Source of the DNA: a virus
Length of the DNA: 41,469 nucleotides
Virus record (IMG/VR): IMGVR_UViG_3300031951_017423
Coordinates: 1 to 41,469 of that record
Direction: 5' to 3' (one strand)
Position numbers and translations under genes: made by a program. Position 1 is the stretch's first letter; each line of letters opens with the position of its first letter. A model generated the notes under the pieces. That model saw nothing but the letters and a program-made list of their open reading frames with translations, searched no databases and was not told the origin of the DNA. Of this stretch, positions 6,471 through 15,439 are shown piece by piece.

Positions 6471-8021
6471 ATGACTATAGAATATCATAATAGCGCAGAA
6501 ATAATGCGTGAAAAATTGAATGGTGTAAGTTCCTCAATGTGTCTTGCAAAATGGCTTCAGGTTTCTCTACATTTGCCTCAAGGAAGAACACAGAGTTGCT
6601 ATCACCCGCCCACACATTCCATCCCGGTTGAACTTTTGAAAAAGAATCCGGGTGTGTTACATAATACACCTCAAAAAATTGAAGAACGACGGATGATGAT
6701 GGAGGGAAAACGTCCTGCTGGTTGTTCTTATTGTTGGAAAATGGAAGATGCACCCGGCGGAGGTGTAGAGGGGCATATGAGCGACCGTCATTATAGAAGT
6801 AGTGAATGGTGGGCTGCACCTGTATTTGATGAGGTTGTGAAAAATGGGGCTGAATGGGATGTGTCGCCAAGATATGTTGAGGTAAACTTCAATCAAGCCT
6901 GTAATTTCAAGTGTATGTACTGCAGCCCGCATTTAAGTACCACCTGGCATGATGAAGTCAAAACATTTGGTCCCTATGCATTGAAAAATTTTGAACACAA
7001 TGATGTTAAGGCGTTAGAAAATATGAATTTGATGCCTTTGGACGTTGCACAGAAAGATAATCCGTATGTTCAGGCATTTTGGGACTGGTGGCCACAAATT
7101 TATCATAATCTCCGTGTATTTCGAATGACGGGCGGCGAACCTTTAATGGATGCCAATACCTATAAGGTTCTAGACTATGTTAACAATCACCCCCATGGAC
7201 AGATAGAGTTATCCATTACTTCTAACATGTGTCCTCCGCGTCAAGAATTATTTGAAAAATTCATGAGCACAGTTAAAGACATGGAAACCATCCGTGTTTT
7301 TGAAGATACACACAACGTAAATCCTGAAACGAATAACAACTGGTATATTCAATCTGCCTTCAAACACTTCATGTTATTTGTGAGTTGTGATGGTTATGGT
7401 GAGCAAGCTGAGTATATGCGTCATGGTATGGAATTTCCAAGATTACTGAATAATGTGAGAACGTTTTTGAGAGAAACACGACATACAAGTGTAAGTTTCA
7501 TCAATACATTCAATATTCTCAGTATTCCTAGTTTGAAACAGTTTTTACAGATGATCCTAGACCTGCGCGAAGAATTTGGAGGTAAGCACCAACAAGATTA
7601 TGTTGTAGAAGTTGCTCCCACACACGGTGTTGTACATCCTCCTTTTGTAAAAAAGAAATTTCAGAGAATTTGGTTTGATATTCCAGTTCTTCGATATCCC
7701 ACATGGTTCATGATTCAAAATGCAGGACCGGAAGGTGTTGAAAAAATACAGGATATCATTAAATTCATGGAAGACAATGTTCAGGGTGAAGATTACTCCG
7801 AGACATTCACGGGATTCAAGCCATATGAAATTTTAAAGTTGAAGCGTAATCTAGCCTTGATGGAGGAAGGTATAGATAGTCAACAACTTCGTGACAATAA
7901 AGAAAACTTTTATCGTTTCATTCAAGAACACGATAAGAGAAGAAATACAAATTTTGTGAAAACCTTCCCAGAATACGAACAATTCTTTTTAGAATGTAAA
8001 CATGAGGCATACAATAGATGA
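6471..8021 (+). CDS. Twitch-domain radical SAM protein 1
   Basis: This 516-residue protein contains the radical SAM cluster motif C144-x3-C148-x2-C151 (CNFKCMYC) and the SAM-contacting MTGGEPLMD. Before the barrel is a cysteine region: C24 in CLAKW, a SCYHPP motif and CSYCWKMED. This fits an N-terminal twitch domain binding an auxiliary Fe-S cluster. The C-terminus ends with HDKRRNTNFVKTFPE, a D/H-x-x-R-R...F-P-E motif shared with most paralogues here. Twitch and SPASM radical SAM enzymes modify peptides, sugars or cofactors by radical chemistry; the substrate here is unknown. It belongs with proteins 2 and 7 by its CxxKW and SCHHPP-type features. It overlaps the next gene at ATGA. Confidence 0.88.
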   Translation: MTIEYHNSAEIMREKLNGVSSSMCLAKWLQVSLHLPQGRTQSCYHPPTHSIPVELLKKNPGVLHNTPQKIEERRMMMEGKRPAGCSYCWKMEDAPGGGVEGHMSDRHYRSSEWWAAPVFDEVVKNGAEWDVSPRYVEVNFNQACNFKCMYCSPHLSTTWHDEVKTFGPYALKNFEHNDVKALENMNLMPLDVAQKDNPYVQAFWDWWPQIYHNLRVFRMTGGEPLMDANTYKVLDYVNNHPHGQIELSITSNMCPPRQELFEKFMSTVKDMETIRVFEDTHNVNPETNNNWYIQSAFKHFMLFVSCDGYGEQAEYMRHGMEFPRLLNNVRTFLRETRHTSVSFINTFNILSIPSLKQFLQMILDLREEFGGKHQQDYVVEVAPTHGVVHPPFVKKKFQRIWFDIPVLRYPTWFMIQNAGPEGVEKIQDIIKFMEDNVQGEDYSETFTGFKPYEILKLKRNLALMEEGIDSQQLRDNKENFYRFIQEHDKRRNTNFVKTFPEYEQFFLECKHEAYNR

Positions 8022-9568
8022 CTAGACGTTCAGATGAAAACTTCTTAGAATTCAAGAAACGAATGATTGATAGTGTCAGCCCAAGTTTCTGTGCTGCCAA
8101 ATGGTATAATGCAACCATTTGGTTGGGACATGGACAGACTACAAGTTGTCACCATCCTCCTGGTCATAACATTGATGTCGCAGAATTGGAAGCAAATCCT
8201 TCTGCCATTCACAACACAAAACATAAAAAGCTAATGCGTAAGTACATGCAAGAAGGTACACGCCCAGCAGAATGTGAGTATTGTTGGAAGGTGGAAGATA
8301 TCGGAAGAAACAATGTCTCTGACCGAGTATACAAAACAGAAATTTACAAGGATGCGGACATTCTTCGTGCCAGTACAATGAATTGGCAGGATGATGTTAC
8401 GCTTCGTACACTAGAAATTTCTTTTGAACGGACTTGTAATTTTGCATGTTCATATTGTAACCCTGCCTTCTCAACAACCTGGGTGAAAGACATTAAAACT
8501 TTAGGTCCATATAGAAATATTGTAAGTGATGGACGAGGACATTTCATTGATGTTGCACCCTGGGCTCAAGGATATCGTCACGAGGATGAGAATCCGTATG
8601 TCAAGGCATTTTGGCGTTGGTGGGAATCAGATTTGGCAGATAATCTTGAAGAAATCCGTATCACAGGCGGCGAACCTTTGATGGCACCGTCAGTCTGGAA
8701 GTTATTTGATTGGTTCAAGCAAAATCCGGAACGTGGTAGAAATATGCGATTTGCCATGAACTCAAATCTTGTACCGAAAAAACAAGAAACACTGGACAAG
8801 TTGATTGAGGCTAGTCATCATGTACCTCGTTTTCAAATTTACACTTCAAATGAATCAGTGGGTAAACATTCCGAATATATTCGTGATGGTATGAAATATG
8901 AGGAATGGAAGAACAACTTACATCGGTTAATTTCTGAGGGTAATCTTGAAAGTTTACATATGATGATGACCATTAACAGCCTGTGTTTATCATCAATCAC
9001 AGAATTTATGGATGATATGTTTGAGTTCAAGAGAAAATATGGTCGTCAGTACATGAACATGTCATTAAACATTCTTCGTTTCCCATCATTTCAAAGTGCA
9101 GCTGTACTGCCCAAAGACATGAAGGAGAAATTCCGTGATAAACTTCGAATTTGGCTTGATGCTGTTCTTGTGAAAGGAGAGAAGGATATGAACGGTCTCA
9201 CACTATTAAGCCCATGGGAGCAAGCTCATGTGGAGCGACTAATTGATTATCTTGATAGTGTTGACACACCACATAAAAATACTGCCGAGAAGGACATGTT
9301 GTATAATGATTTCAAAAATTTCTACTTACAATATGATGTGCGTCGAGGAAAAAATTTCCGTGAAACATTTCCGAAGGAATTTGTAGACTTCATTGATAGT
9401 ATTGATGTTCCGGTGCCAACAGAAGATGAAATCAAGAATAATCGGTATCGTAAGGAATTAAATGTTATACATGACATGGCAGGAGATCCTGCCACTACGG
9501 CAGGATATGATGAAGATACATCTCATGGATGGAATACCCTCAAGGATGAGTTAGGAGCCAATGAGTAA
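8018..9568 (+). CDS. Twitch-domain radical SAM protein 2
   Basis: It has 516 residues, the same length as protein 1, and is clearly its paralogue: FCAAKW near the start, TTSCHHPPGHNID, PAECEYCWKVED, and the radical SAM motif C140-x3-C144-x2-C147 (CNFACSYC). These are followed by NPYVKAFWRWWES, RITGGEPLMA and the end motif DVRRGKNFRETFPKE. The C-terminal ~50 residues beyond that motif are an acidic extension absent from most other copies. Start ATG 8018 overlaps the previous stop. Two adjacent paralogues of one length suggest tandem duplication followed by divergence, since the sequences differ widely. Confidence 0.88.
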   Translation: MTRRSDENFLEFKKRMIDSVSPSFCAAKWYNATIWLGHGQTTSCHHPPGHNIDVAELEANPSAIHNTKHKKLMRKYMQEGTRPAECEYCWKVEDIGRNNVSDRVYKTEIYKDADILRASTMNWQDDVTLRTLEISFERTCNFACSYCNPAFSTTWVKDIKTLGPYRNIVSDGRGHFIDVAPWAQGYRHEDENPYVKAFWRWWESDLADNLEEIRITGGEPLMAPSVWKLFDWFKQNPERGRNMRFAMNSNLVPKKQETLDKLIEASHHVPRFQIYTSNESVGKHSEYIRDGMKYEEWKNNLHRLISEGNLESLHMMMTINSLCLSSITEFMDDMFEFKRKYGRQYMNMSLNILRFPSFQSAAVLPKDMKEKFRDKLRIWLDAVLVKGEKDMNGLTLLSPWEQAHVERLIDYLDSVDTPHKNTAEKDMLYNDFKNFYLQYDVRRGKNFRETFPKEFVDFIDSIDVPVPTEDEIKNNRYRKELNVIHDMAGDPATTAGYDEDTSHGWNTLKDELGANE

Positions 9569-10949
9569 GATTCTTCCAATCTGGCAACATGGCCAGCTGG
9601 ATCCTGAGAGTCCAAATAAAGTATTTTGTATGGCACCTTGGACACACACCTACATCTCCCCGCAAGGAGAACGTAGGTTGTGTTGTGCCAGCCGTGAGGA
9701 ACATAGTTTTCAAAAACAATACATTGATGCATCAAATGATGAACGATATGGTGAAGTAAAAGCATCAAAAACATCAGCAGATGATTTCAATCCTGTGTCA
9801 CTTAAGGAACACTGGAATAGTGAGTACATGAAGGATATTCGTAAAAAACTCATGGCAGGTGAACGTATCCCTCAGTGTGATGTATGTAACGATGACATTT
9901 TGAGTGTTAGTAGTTATCGTAAATGGTTCACGGGTGCGTTATTTCAACACAAGATTCAAGAGGCATTTACCAAGACGGATGAAACAGGATTCACAACTAT
10001 GGAACCCATTTCATTTGATTATCGGTACTCTAACATTTGTAATTTCAAATGTAGAATGTGTGGTGAACAGCTTAGTTCATCCTGGGAGGCTGAAAAGAAG
10101 AAACATGGGTTCTGGACACCTGAACACCAGCCCTTCATGATTCCTGAAGTCAAAGAGAAGATGCAGAAATTCCAGATTGATGTTGTGGAGCCTGAATTTC
10201 GTGATGCCATTTCTCGCGGCATTGTTGAGGAATGTTACTGGGTCGGAGGGGAACCGCTGATGTATGAGATACATTGGTGGGCATTGGAGGAAATGATTAA
10301 AAACGGTAGTGCAAAAAATTGTTATCTTCGATATAATAGCAATTTAAGTCGTGTGGAATACTATGGCAAGAACTTATATGACTATCTCCCACAATTTAAA
10401 GATTGGTTGATGTGTGCCAGTATTGATGGCACGGGCGACATTGTTGAATATATTCGTAAAGGTATTAAATGGGATATATGGTTAAACAATTTCAAACAAG
10501 GTTTACAAATTCCAGGTGGTCAAGATAGAATGTTGTTTGACTTGACTATTACAGGACCAGGCATGTTTGCATTAAAAGATTTGTTTGATTTATCATTGGA
10601 ATTAAATGTGCGTATTGAAACAAAAATTATGTTTGCATTTCATCCCGATATTGTGTTGAGTCCTTTTGCATGGCCACGACATATTCTAGATAGAAAAATT
10701 GACGAACTATTGGCATATATGACACCTCGGGCAACAGGTAAAAGCTACTCACTAATAAACACGTTAAACGAGATGAAGAAGCGCCCGACCTTCCAGGAAC
10801 AATTTTCAGATGCCGAAGAAAAATTCTTTAATGGAAGAAATTGGCATCGACAATTAGATAAAGTTCGCGGAGAACTATATACTATCGAAGATATTTACAA
10901 ACAGGATACAGAATTATATGACTGGTGGAATAGACAATCCGTACGGTAA
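9561..10949 (+). CDS. Twitch-domain radical SAM protein 3
   Basis: This 462-residue protein has FCMAPW near the start, a CC pair in ERRLCCASREE, CDVCNDD, the cluster motif C160-x3-C164-x2-C167 (CNFKCRMC) and VGGEPLMYE. The CxxPW...CC pattern groups it with proteins 4, 5 and 6 rather than 1, 2 and 7. Its insert between N-terminal cysteines and barrel is long, and its C-terminus lacks a clear RRG...FPE motif. It starts 8 bases inside the upstream gene with AGGAGCC as ribosome site. Substrate unknown. Confidence 0.87.
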   Translation: MSKILPIWQHGQLDPESPNKVFCMAPWTHTYISPQGERRLCCASREEHSFQKQYIDASNDERYGEVKASKTSADDFNPVSLKEHWNSEYMKDIRKKLMAGERIPQCDVCNDDILSVSSYRKWFTGALFQHKIQEAFTKTDETGFTTMEPISFDYRYSNICNFKCRMCGEQLSSSWEAEKKKHGFWTPEHQPFMIPEVKEKMQKFQIDVVEPEFRDAISRGIVEECYWVGGEPLMYEIHWWALEEMIKNGSAKNCYLRYNSNLSRVEYYGKNLYDYLPQFKDWLMCASIDGTGDIVEYIRKGIKWDIWLNNFKQGLQIPGGQDRMLFDLTITGPGMFALKDLFDLSLELNVRIETKIMFAFHPDIVLSPFAWPRHILDRKIDELLAYMTPRATGKSYSLINTLNEMKKRPTFQEQFSDAEEKFFNGRNWHRQLDKVRGELYTIEDIYKQDTELYDWWNRQSVR

Positions 10950-12084
10950 AATTTGCTCATTGCCTTGGAAACATTTGGCCACACATCCTCACGGTGGTTG
11001 TACATTGTGTTGCATTTCAGACCACACAGGTGGAGCAAGTCGAGCAAGAAATTTTCAAGGAGATAAGGTTGAGTGGCTTTCGTTAAACACGAACAGCATC
11101 AATGAAATCATGAATAGTGATTATTATCGTCAGGTTCGTTTAGAAATGTTAAACGGTGTTGAACCCGCTTCATGTAAACGCTGTTATGATGATGAGCGCA
11201 TGGGACTACGAAGTAAACGAATTGAAGAAAATGAGCGATATTTTTCTGATGATATTGTAGAACACACTAACTCTGACGGTACTATTTCCCTTGACTTTGA
11301 ATTCATCGAACTTCGCTTGGGTAATGTGTGTAATCTTCGATGCCGAACATGTAATCCTGCAAGTAGTACCAAATGGATACGCGACCATAAAATGTTAGAA
11401 CATAAACTTTCGTTCGTCACGAAATATGGAGATATTGAACGTGGCACATGGTATGAGAGTGATACCTTCTGGGATGATTTGCTATCTCATTCACACAATG
11501 TTAAAAGAATATACATTAATGGAGGAGAACCCACATTAATTAAAAAACATTTTTCCTATCTTGAAAAACTCATTGAGACCGGATTAAATAATAATATTGA
11601 ACTTTGGTACAATTTAAATCTCACTAATGTTGATGATGAATTATTAGCCTACTGGAAACAATTCAAGAAGTGTACTATAAGTGCAAGCATAGATGATTTG
11701 GGAGAAAGAAATGAATACATCAGAACCAATAGTGTGTGGGAAACAACGTTGGCAAATCTACGGAAATTAAAACAGGAATCCTGGATAGAATTAAGTGTCG
11801 TACAAACTGTTAGCCTATATAATATTGAACATATAGCTGAATTTTATGATTTTATAGTTCATCAAGAAAAAATTCCAATACACATAAACTGGGTTTATGA
11901 TCCAGTATTTCAACAAGCATGGCATCTAGAAGAACATAAAAAGAGTGTTATAATAGAGCAGTGTCGGAACATCATGTACTCATGGGATTTCGATAATGTA
12001 AAAAATCATTTGTCAAAACCTAGCATAGAAAGTATGCGAGAAAAATTCATAACCTTTAACAGTGTATTAGATGAACATGTTTAA
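10918..12084 (+). CDS. Twitch-domain radical SAM protein 4
   Basis: This 388-residue protein, smaller than the first three, has ICSLPWKHLATHP, a TLCCISD pair, CKRCYDDE, and the radical SAM motif C138-x3-C142-x2-C145 (CNLRCRTC), then YINGGEPTLI. ATG 10918 places the first cysteine at residue 13 and overlaps gene 3 by 32 bases. No later in-frame start would keep the N-terminal motif. CNLRCRTC is identical to that of protein 5, so 4 and 5 are probably the closest pair. Substrate unknown. Confidence 0.86.
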   Translation: MTGGIDNPYGKICSLPWKHLATHPHGGCTLCCISDHTGGASRARNFQGDKVEWLSLNTNSINEIMNSDYYRQVRLEMLNGVEPASCKRCYDDERMGLRSKRIEENERYFSDDIVEHTNSDGTISLDFEFIELRLGNVCNLRCRTCNPASSTKWIRDHKMLEHKLSFVTKYGDIERGTWYESDTFWDDLLSHSHNVKRIYINGGEPTLIKKHFSYLEKLIETGLNNNIELWYNLNLTNVDDELLAYWKQFKKCTISASIDDLGERNEYIRTNSVWETTLANLRKLKQESWIELSVVQTVSLYNIEHIAEFYDFIVHQEKIPIHINWVYDPVFQQAWHLEEHKKSVIIEQCRNIMYSWDFDNVKNHLSKPSIESMREKFITFNSVLDEHV

Positions 12085-13309
12085 CAAAGAGCTATTAAAA
12101 GAAAGTAAAAGATTTTGTTTAATACCGTGGATACATATGCATACATGGCCTAACGGCAACACATACATGTGTTGTACATCTGACCCACAAACTCCGTTAG
12201 GGGTTCTTTCTAAAGAAAATTCTTTGAAGCATCTATGGAATTCACCTCAAATGAAAAAGAATCGTTTAGCAATGTTAAACGATGAATATGTTCCTGAATG
12301 CAGCAGATGCTACGAGATAGAAGAATTTGGTGGTAATAGCCTTCGCACTGACATAACTCGTAATTTTTTCCATCACATTGATAAAGTAGATGAGACTTTA
12401 GAAGATGGCACAGTTGAGAAGATGAATCTTCCCTATGTTGATTTTAGATTTAGTAATTTTTGTAATTTACGGTGTAGAACATGTGGCCCTGAGCTTAGTA
12501 GTAAGTGGGCATTAGACCATAATACTCTTTTAGGCAAACCTGCGGGAAGTGTTGTTGTAACTAAACCCGATATTCCCAGGGAAATTTTTTGGGAACAGAT
12601 AGAAGAAATAATACCTACAATAGAAAGTGTGTATTTTGCTGGCGGTGAGCCCTTACTGATGGAAGAGCACTATAAATTTTTAAATCTTTTAATTGAACAC
12701 AACAAAACAAATATCAATCTGATATATAACACCAATTTATCTAATGTTGTATTTAAAAATACACATATCTGTGATTATTGGAAGAAATTTGATAAAGTTG
12801 TTGTACTAGCTTCTTTAGATTCATGGGGTCCCAGAGCGGAGTACATTAGAAAAGGACTGACTTGGTCCAAAGCAGAAAAAAATATTCGTGATATTAAAAC
12901 ATTAACTCCACATGTCGAATTTATTATTGGTGTAACGTTGAGCGTTTTTAATTTTGCAACCTTAGTTGAGTACTATGATTACATGATAGATAATAATTTT
13001 ATTTCATATGATAATATGAATATAAACATTGTAACTGATCCTCTTTGGTATAAAGCAAATGTTGTTCCTTTAGATTTTCGTTTACAGGTAGCAGAAAAAT
13101 ATCAGGAAAAAATTGACTTTCTCACGAAAAATAAACTTTGTGGTAAGACCATGTTAGATAGATGGGAATTGGCTAAAAATTATATTACTGCTCCCTTTGA
13201 CGCAGTAAATCATGAGCAGTTTATAAGCCTCACTAAACATCTAGATAAGATTAGAAAGGAATCTTTTACCTCTACATTTCCTGAATTGAGTTTTATGTTT
13301 CATGAGTAA
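12071..13309 (+). CDS. Twitch-domain radical SAM protein 5
   Basis: This 412-residue protein has FCLIPWIHMHTWP, MCCTSDP, CSRCYEIEEFGG, the motif C131-x3-C135-x2-C138 (CNLRCRTC), FAGGEPLLME and a final LDKIRKESFTSTFPE. The EEFGxxS segment after the N-terminal cysteines is shared with protein 6. The DNA from here to 15430 is more AT-rich by eye than genes 1-3, hinting at a separate origin or weaker selection on codon use. It overlaps protein 4 by 14 bases and protein 6 by 8 bases. Confidence 0.87.
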   Translation: MNMFNKELLKESKRFCLIPWIHMHTWPNGNTYMCCTSDPQTPLGVLSKENSLKHLWNSPQMKKNRLAMLNDEYVPECSRCYEIEEFGGNSLRTDITRNFFHHIDKVDETLEDGTVEKMNLPYVDFRFSNFCNLRCRTCGPELSSKWALDHNTLLGKPAGSVVVTKPDIPREIFWEQIEEIIPTIESVYFAGGEPLLMEEHYKFLNLLIEHNKTNINLIYNTNLSNVVFKNTHICDYWKKFDKVVVLASLDSWGPRAEYIRKGLTWSKAEKNIRDIKTLTPHVEFIIGVTLSVFNFATLVEYYDYMIDNNFISYDNMNINIVTDPLWYKANVVPLDFRLQVAEKYQEKIDFLTKNKLCGKTMLDRWELAKNYITAPFDAVNHEQFISLTKHLDKIRKESFTSTFPELSFMFHE

Positions 13310-14498
13310 AACATTTTGTATTCTTCCATTTGTGCATTTAGAGGCACGGTCGGACAGTTTTGTTGCACCTTGCTGTATGAGTCAAGAATTTTATACAAAG
13401 GATACAGGAGAATTTTTTTCCCTTAGTAAAGACACCTTATCAGATGTATGGAATTCTTCTTCTATCCGAAATTTAAGAACTTCTCTATTAGAAGGTAAAA
13501 AACCCACTGCCTGTGCTGCCTGTTGGAAGGAAGAAGAATTTGGTAAAGAAAGTAAAAGAATACGTGAAAATAAAAGATGGAATATAAATCACGAAACTTT
13601 TACACCAGAAAGAATTAACTCAGAAAATACTGTATGTGAGATAAAATTTCTTGACCTCAAATTAGGTAACACATGTAATTTAAAATGTAGAATTTGTAGC
13701 CCAGGTAGTTCTAGTAATTGGGTAAAGGAACATAAGGATATATATGGTTCTGACATAGTTACTGATATTGGACAAAAAGTAAACGCAGATAGAAAGCAAG
13801 TAATGCAATGGCCTGATTATAATGAAAATTTTTGGACCGATTTGAATACTATATTACCTAATGTTGAGTTATTTGAAATATATGGGGGAGAACCTTTCTT
13901 AATCTCCCGCCATTTTCAAGTATTACAAAAAAGTATTGAGATGGGATATAGTAAAAAACAAAAGATACACTATAATACCAACGGAACTATTTTCCCTGAA
14001 ATAGCTGTAAAGGAAATCTGGCCACATTTTGAGGATGTGGATATTATGCTAAGTATTGATGGAATCGGACCACAATTTGAGTATCAACGATATCCTGCCA
14101 AGTGGGATAGTGTTTTGAATAACATTCAAAGATTTAAAAATGAATTTTCAGGAAGAACGCAAATTTGTCTAACCGTCAGTTCCATTAATGTATTTTATCT
14201 ACCTGAGTATCTTGAATTTTTTCAATCACAAGAAATACCTGTTTGGTTAAACATTTTATATCACCCTGAGGTTCTTTCAATTGTAAATCTTTCTTCATTC
14301 GCTAAGGATAAAATTAGTGAGAAAATCAATAAGTACACGCATTTAAATACTGACCTTACTTCCGTATTAAATTTTATGAATGCTGAAGGTAAGAATCTAG
14401 AACAGGAATTCATTCACAAAATGAAAACTCATGATGAATACCGTAAACAAAATTATGCTTCTGTGTTTGAGGAATTTTCAAACATATTGACACTATGA
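13302..14498 (+). CDS. Twitch-domain radical SAM protein 6
   Basis: This 398-residue protein has FCILPFVHLEA, APCCMSQEF, CAACWKEEEFGKES, the motif C125-x3-C129-x2-C132 (CNLKCRIC) and EIYGGEPFLI. A weakened end motif (HDEYRKQNYASVFEEF) corresponds to the RRG...FPE element of its relatives. All catalytic cysteines are present, so it should bind the SAM-cleaving 4Fe-4S cluster. Its stop overlaps the SGNH-like gene at ATGA. Confidence 0.87.
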   Translation: MSKTFCILPFVHLEARSDSFVAPCCMSQEFYTKDTGEFFSLSKDTLSDVWNSSSIRNLRTSLLEGKKPTACAACWKEEEFGKESKRIRENKRWNINHETFTPERINSENTVCEIKFLDLKLGNTCNLKCRICSPGSSSNWVKEHKDIYGSDIVTDIGQKVNADRKQVMQWPDYNENFWTDLNTILPNVELFEIYGGEPFLISRHFQVLQKSIEMGYSKKQKIHYNTNGTIFPEIAVKEIWPHFEDVDIMLSIDGIGPQFEYQRYPAKWDSVLNNIQRFKNEFSGRTQICLTVSSINVFYLPEYLEFFQSQEIPVWLNILYHPEVLSIVNLSSFAKDKISEKINKYTHLNTDLTSVLNFMNAEGKNLEQEFIHKMKTHDEYRKQNYASVFEEFSNILTL

Positions 14499-15430
14499 AA
14501 AAGAAACTGTTAATAACGCTAGGATGTAGTTTTACCGAAGGAGTTGGTGCATACGATTTGAATAAAATTCCTTCTGTCCATCGTCCAAACAATATTGGAA
14601 ATGATTTTGTTGTAGAGAGATACAAATTGTATAGACCAAGATTTCATATGCATAGTTGGTCTCGTTATTTACAAAAGAGTCTAAATTATGATGTGTTGAT
14701 AAATTTGGGGTTAGGAGGTTCTAGTGATTCAAATGCAATTAAACGATTTATAGAAGTATTTGATGAAAATTCTTTATCTGAAAATTATGATGTATTAGTT
14801 GTATGGGGTCTTACTTTTCCTGAAAGAATATCATTCTATAAAGATGGTAAAAATGTTAGTATATTACCTGGGTATAAACATGGCGACACCAATCACTATT
14901 CACTCGGTGTCTCTTATAATAATTTTACCCAAAATAATATATTGGATCATTTTCTAGAACAAATTTTCCATGTCAAAACCATGAGAAATTTATGTAACCG
15001 TTATAGTTTCAACTTCTTATATTTTTCTATGTTTAATTTTAAAACGAATATTCCAACTAATCTTGCTGAACTACATACTAAATATTTTTCACACGATGAG
15101 TACTTAAATTCCTATCTTCCGGATTCAAATTTTTTGTTAAAAAATAATGAATATAAAAATATATCTGATGCTGATATCACAACTATGGATAAATTTAAAA
15201 GATTTTTCCCTTCTGTTGAAGAAATGTTTCGTGTAGGAATGTTATCACCTGTATGTGGTCATCCCAATGAATATGGATATAGATTCTTATCCCATAGATT
15301 ATTTTCTATAATAGAACAAAAATTTCCACAATATGTAAATCATAACACTCCGGATTTTTTCAGTAGCCTATACTGGGGTGAACCTTCAACTTGGGTGGGT
15401 ATTTTACCCTACCAACAAACTATCAAATAG
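14495..15430 (+). CDS. SGNH/GDSL hydrolase-like protein
   Basis: This 311-residue protein opens with ITLGCSFTEGVG, where Ser12 fits the block I nucleophile (GxSxT/G). LGLGGSSDSN supplies the block II/III glycine region, and GHPNEYGYRFLS near the C-terminus takes the place of the block V catalytic H motif. SGNH enzymes are esterases or O-acetyl hydrolases/transferases. The gene interrupts the run of radical SAM genes without a break in coupling, so it likely works on the same product or substrate, perhaps adding or removing an acyl group. Its DNA is AT-rich like the adjacent radical SAM genes 5 and 6. Confidence 0.7.
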   Translation: MKKKLLITLGCSFTEGVGAYDLNKIPSVHRPNNIGNDFVVERYKLYRPRFHMHSWSRYLQKSLNYDVLINLGLGGSSDSNAIKRFIEVFDENSLSENYDVLVVWGLTFPERISFYKDGKNVSILPGYKHGDTNHYSLGVSYNNFTQNNILDHFLEQIFHVKTMRNLCNRYSFNFLYFSMFNFKTNIPTNLAELHTKYFSHDEYLNSYLPDSNFLLKNNEYKNISDADITTMDKFKRFFPSVEEMFRVGMLSPVCGHPNEYGYRFLSHRLFSIIEQKFPQYVNHNTPDFFSSLYWGEPSTWVGILPYQQTIK

Positions 15431-15439
15431 ATTGTAAAA

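Noticed and set aside
5750-13590. Near matches to the late box such as TATAAATT or GATAAATA inside genes
   Set aside because: Located within coding sequence with no gene start at suitable distance; AT-rich DNA yields such matches by chance.
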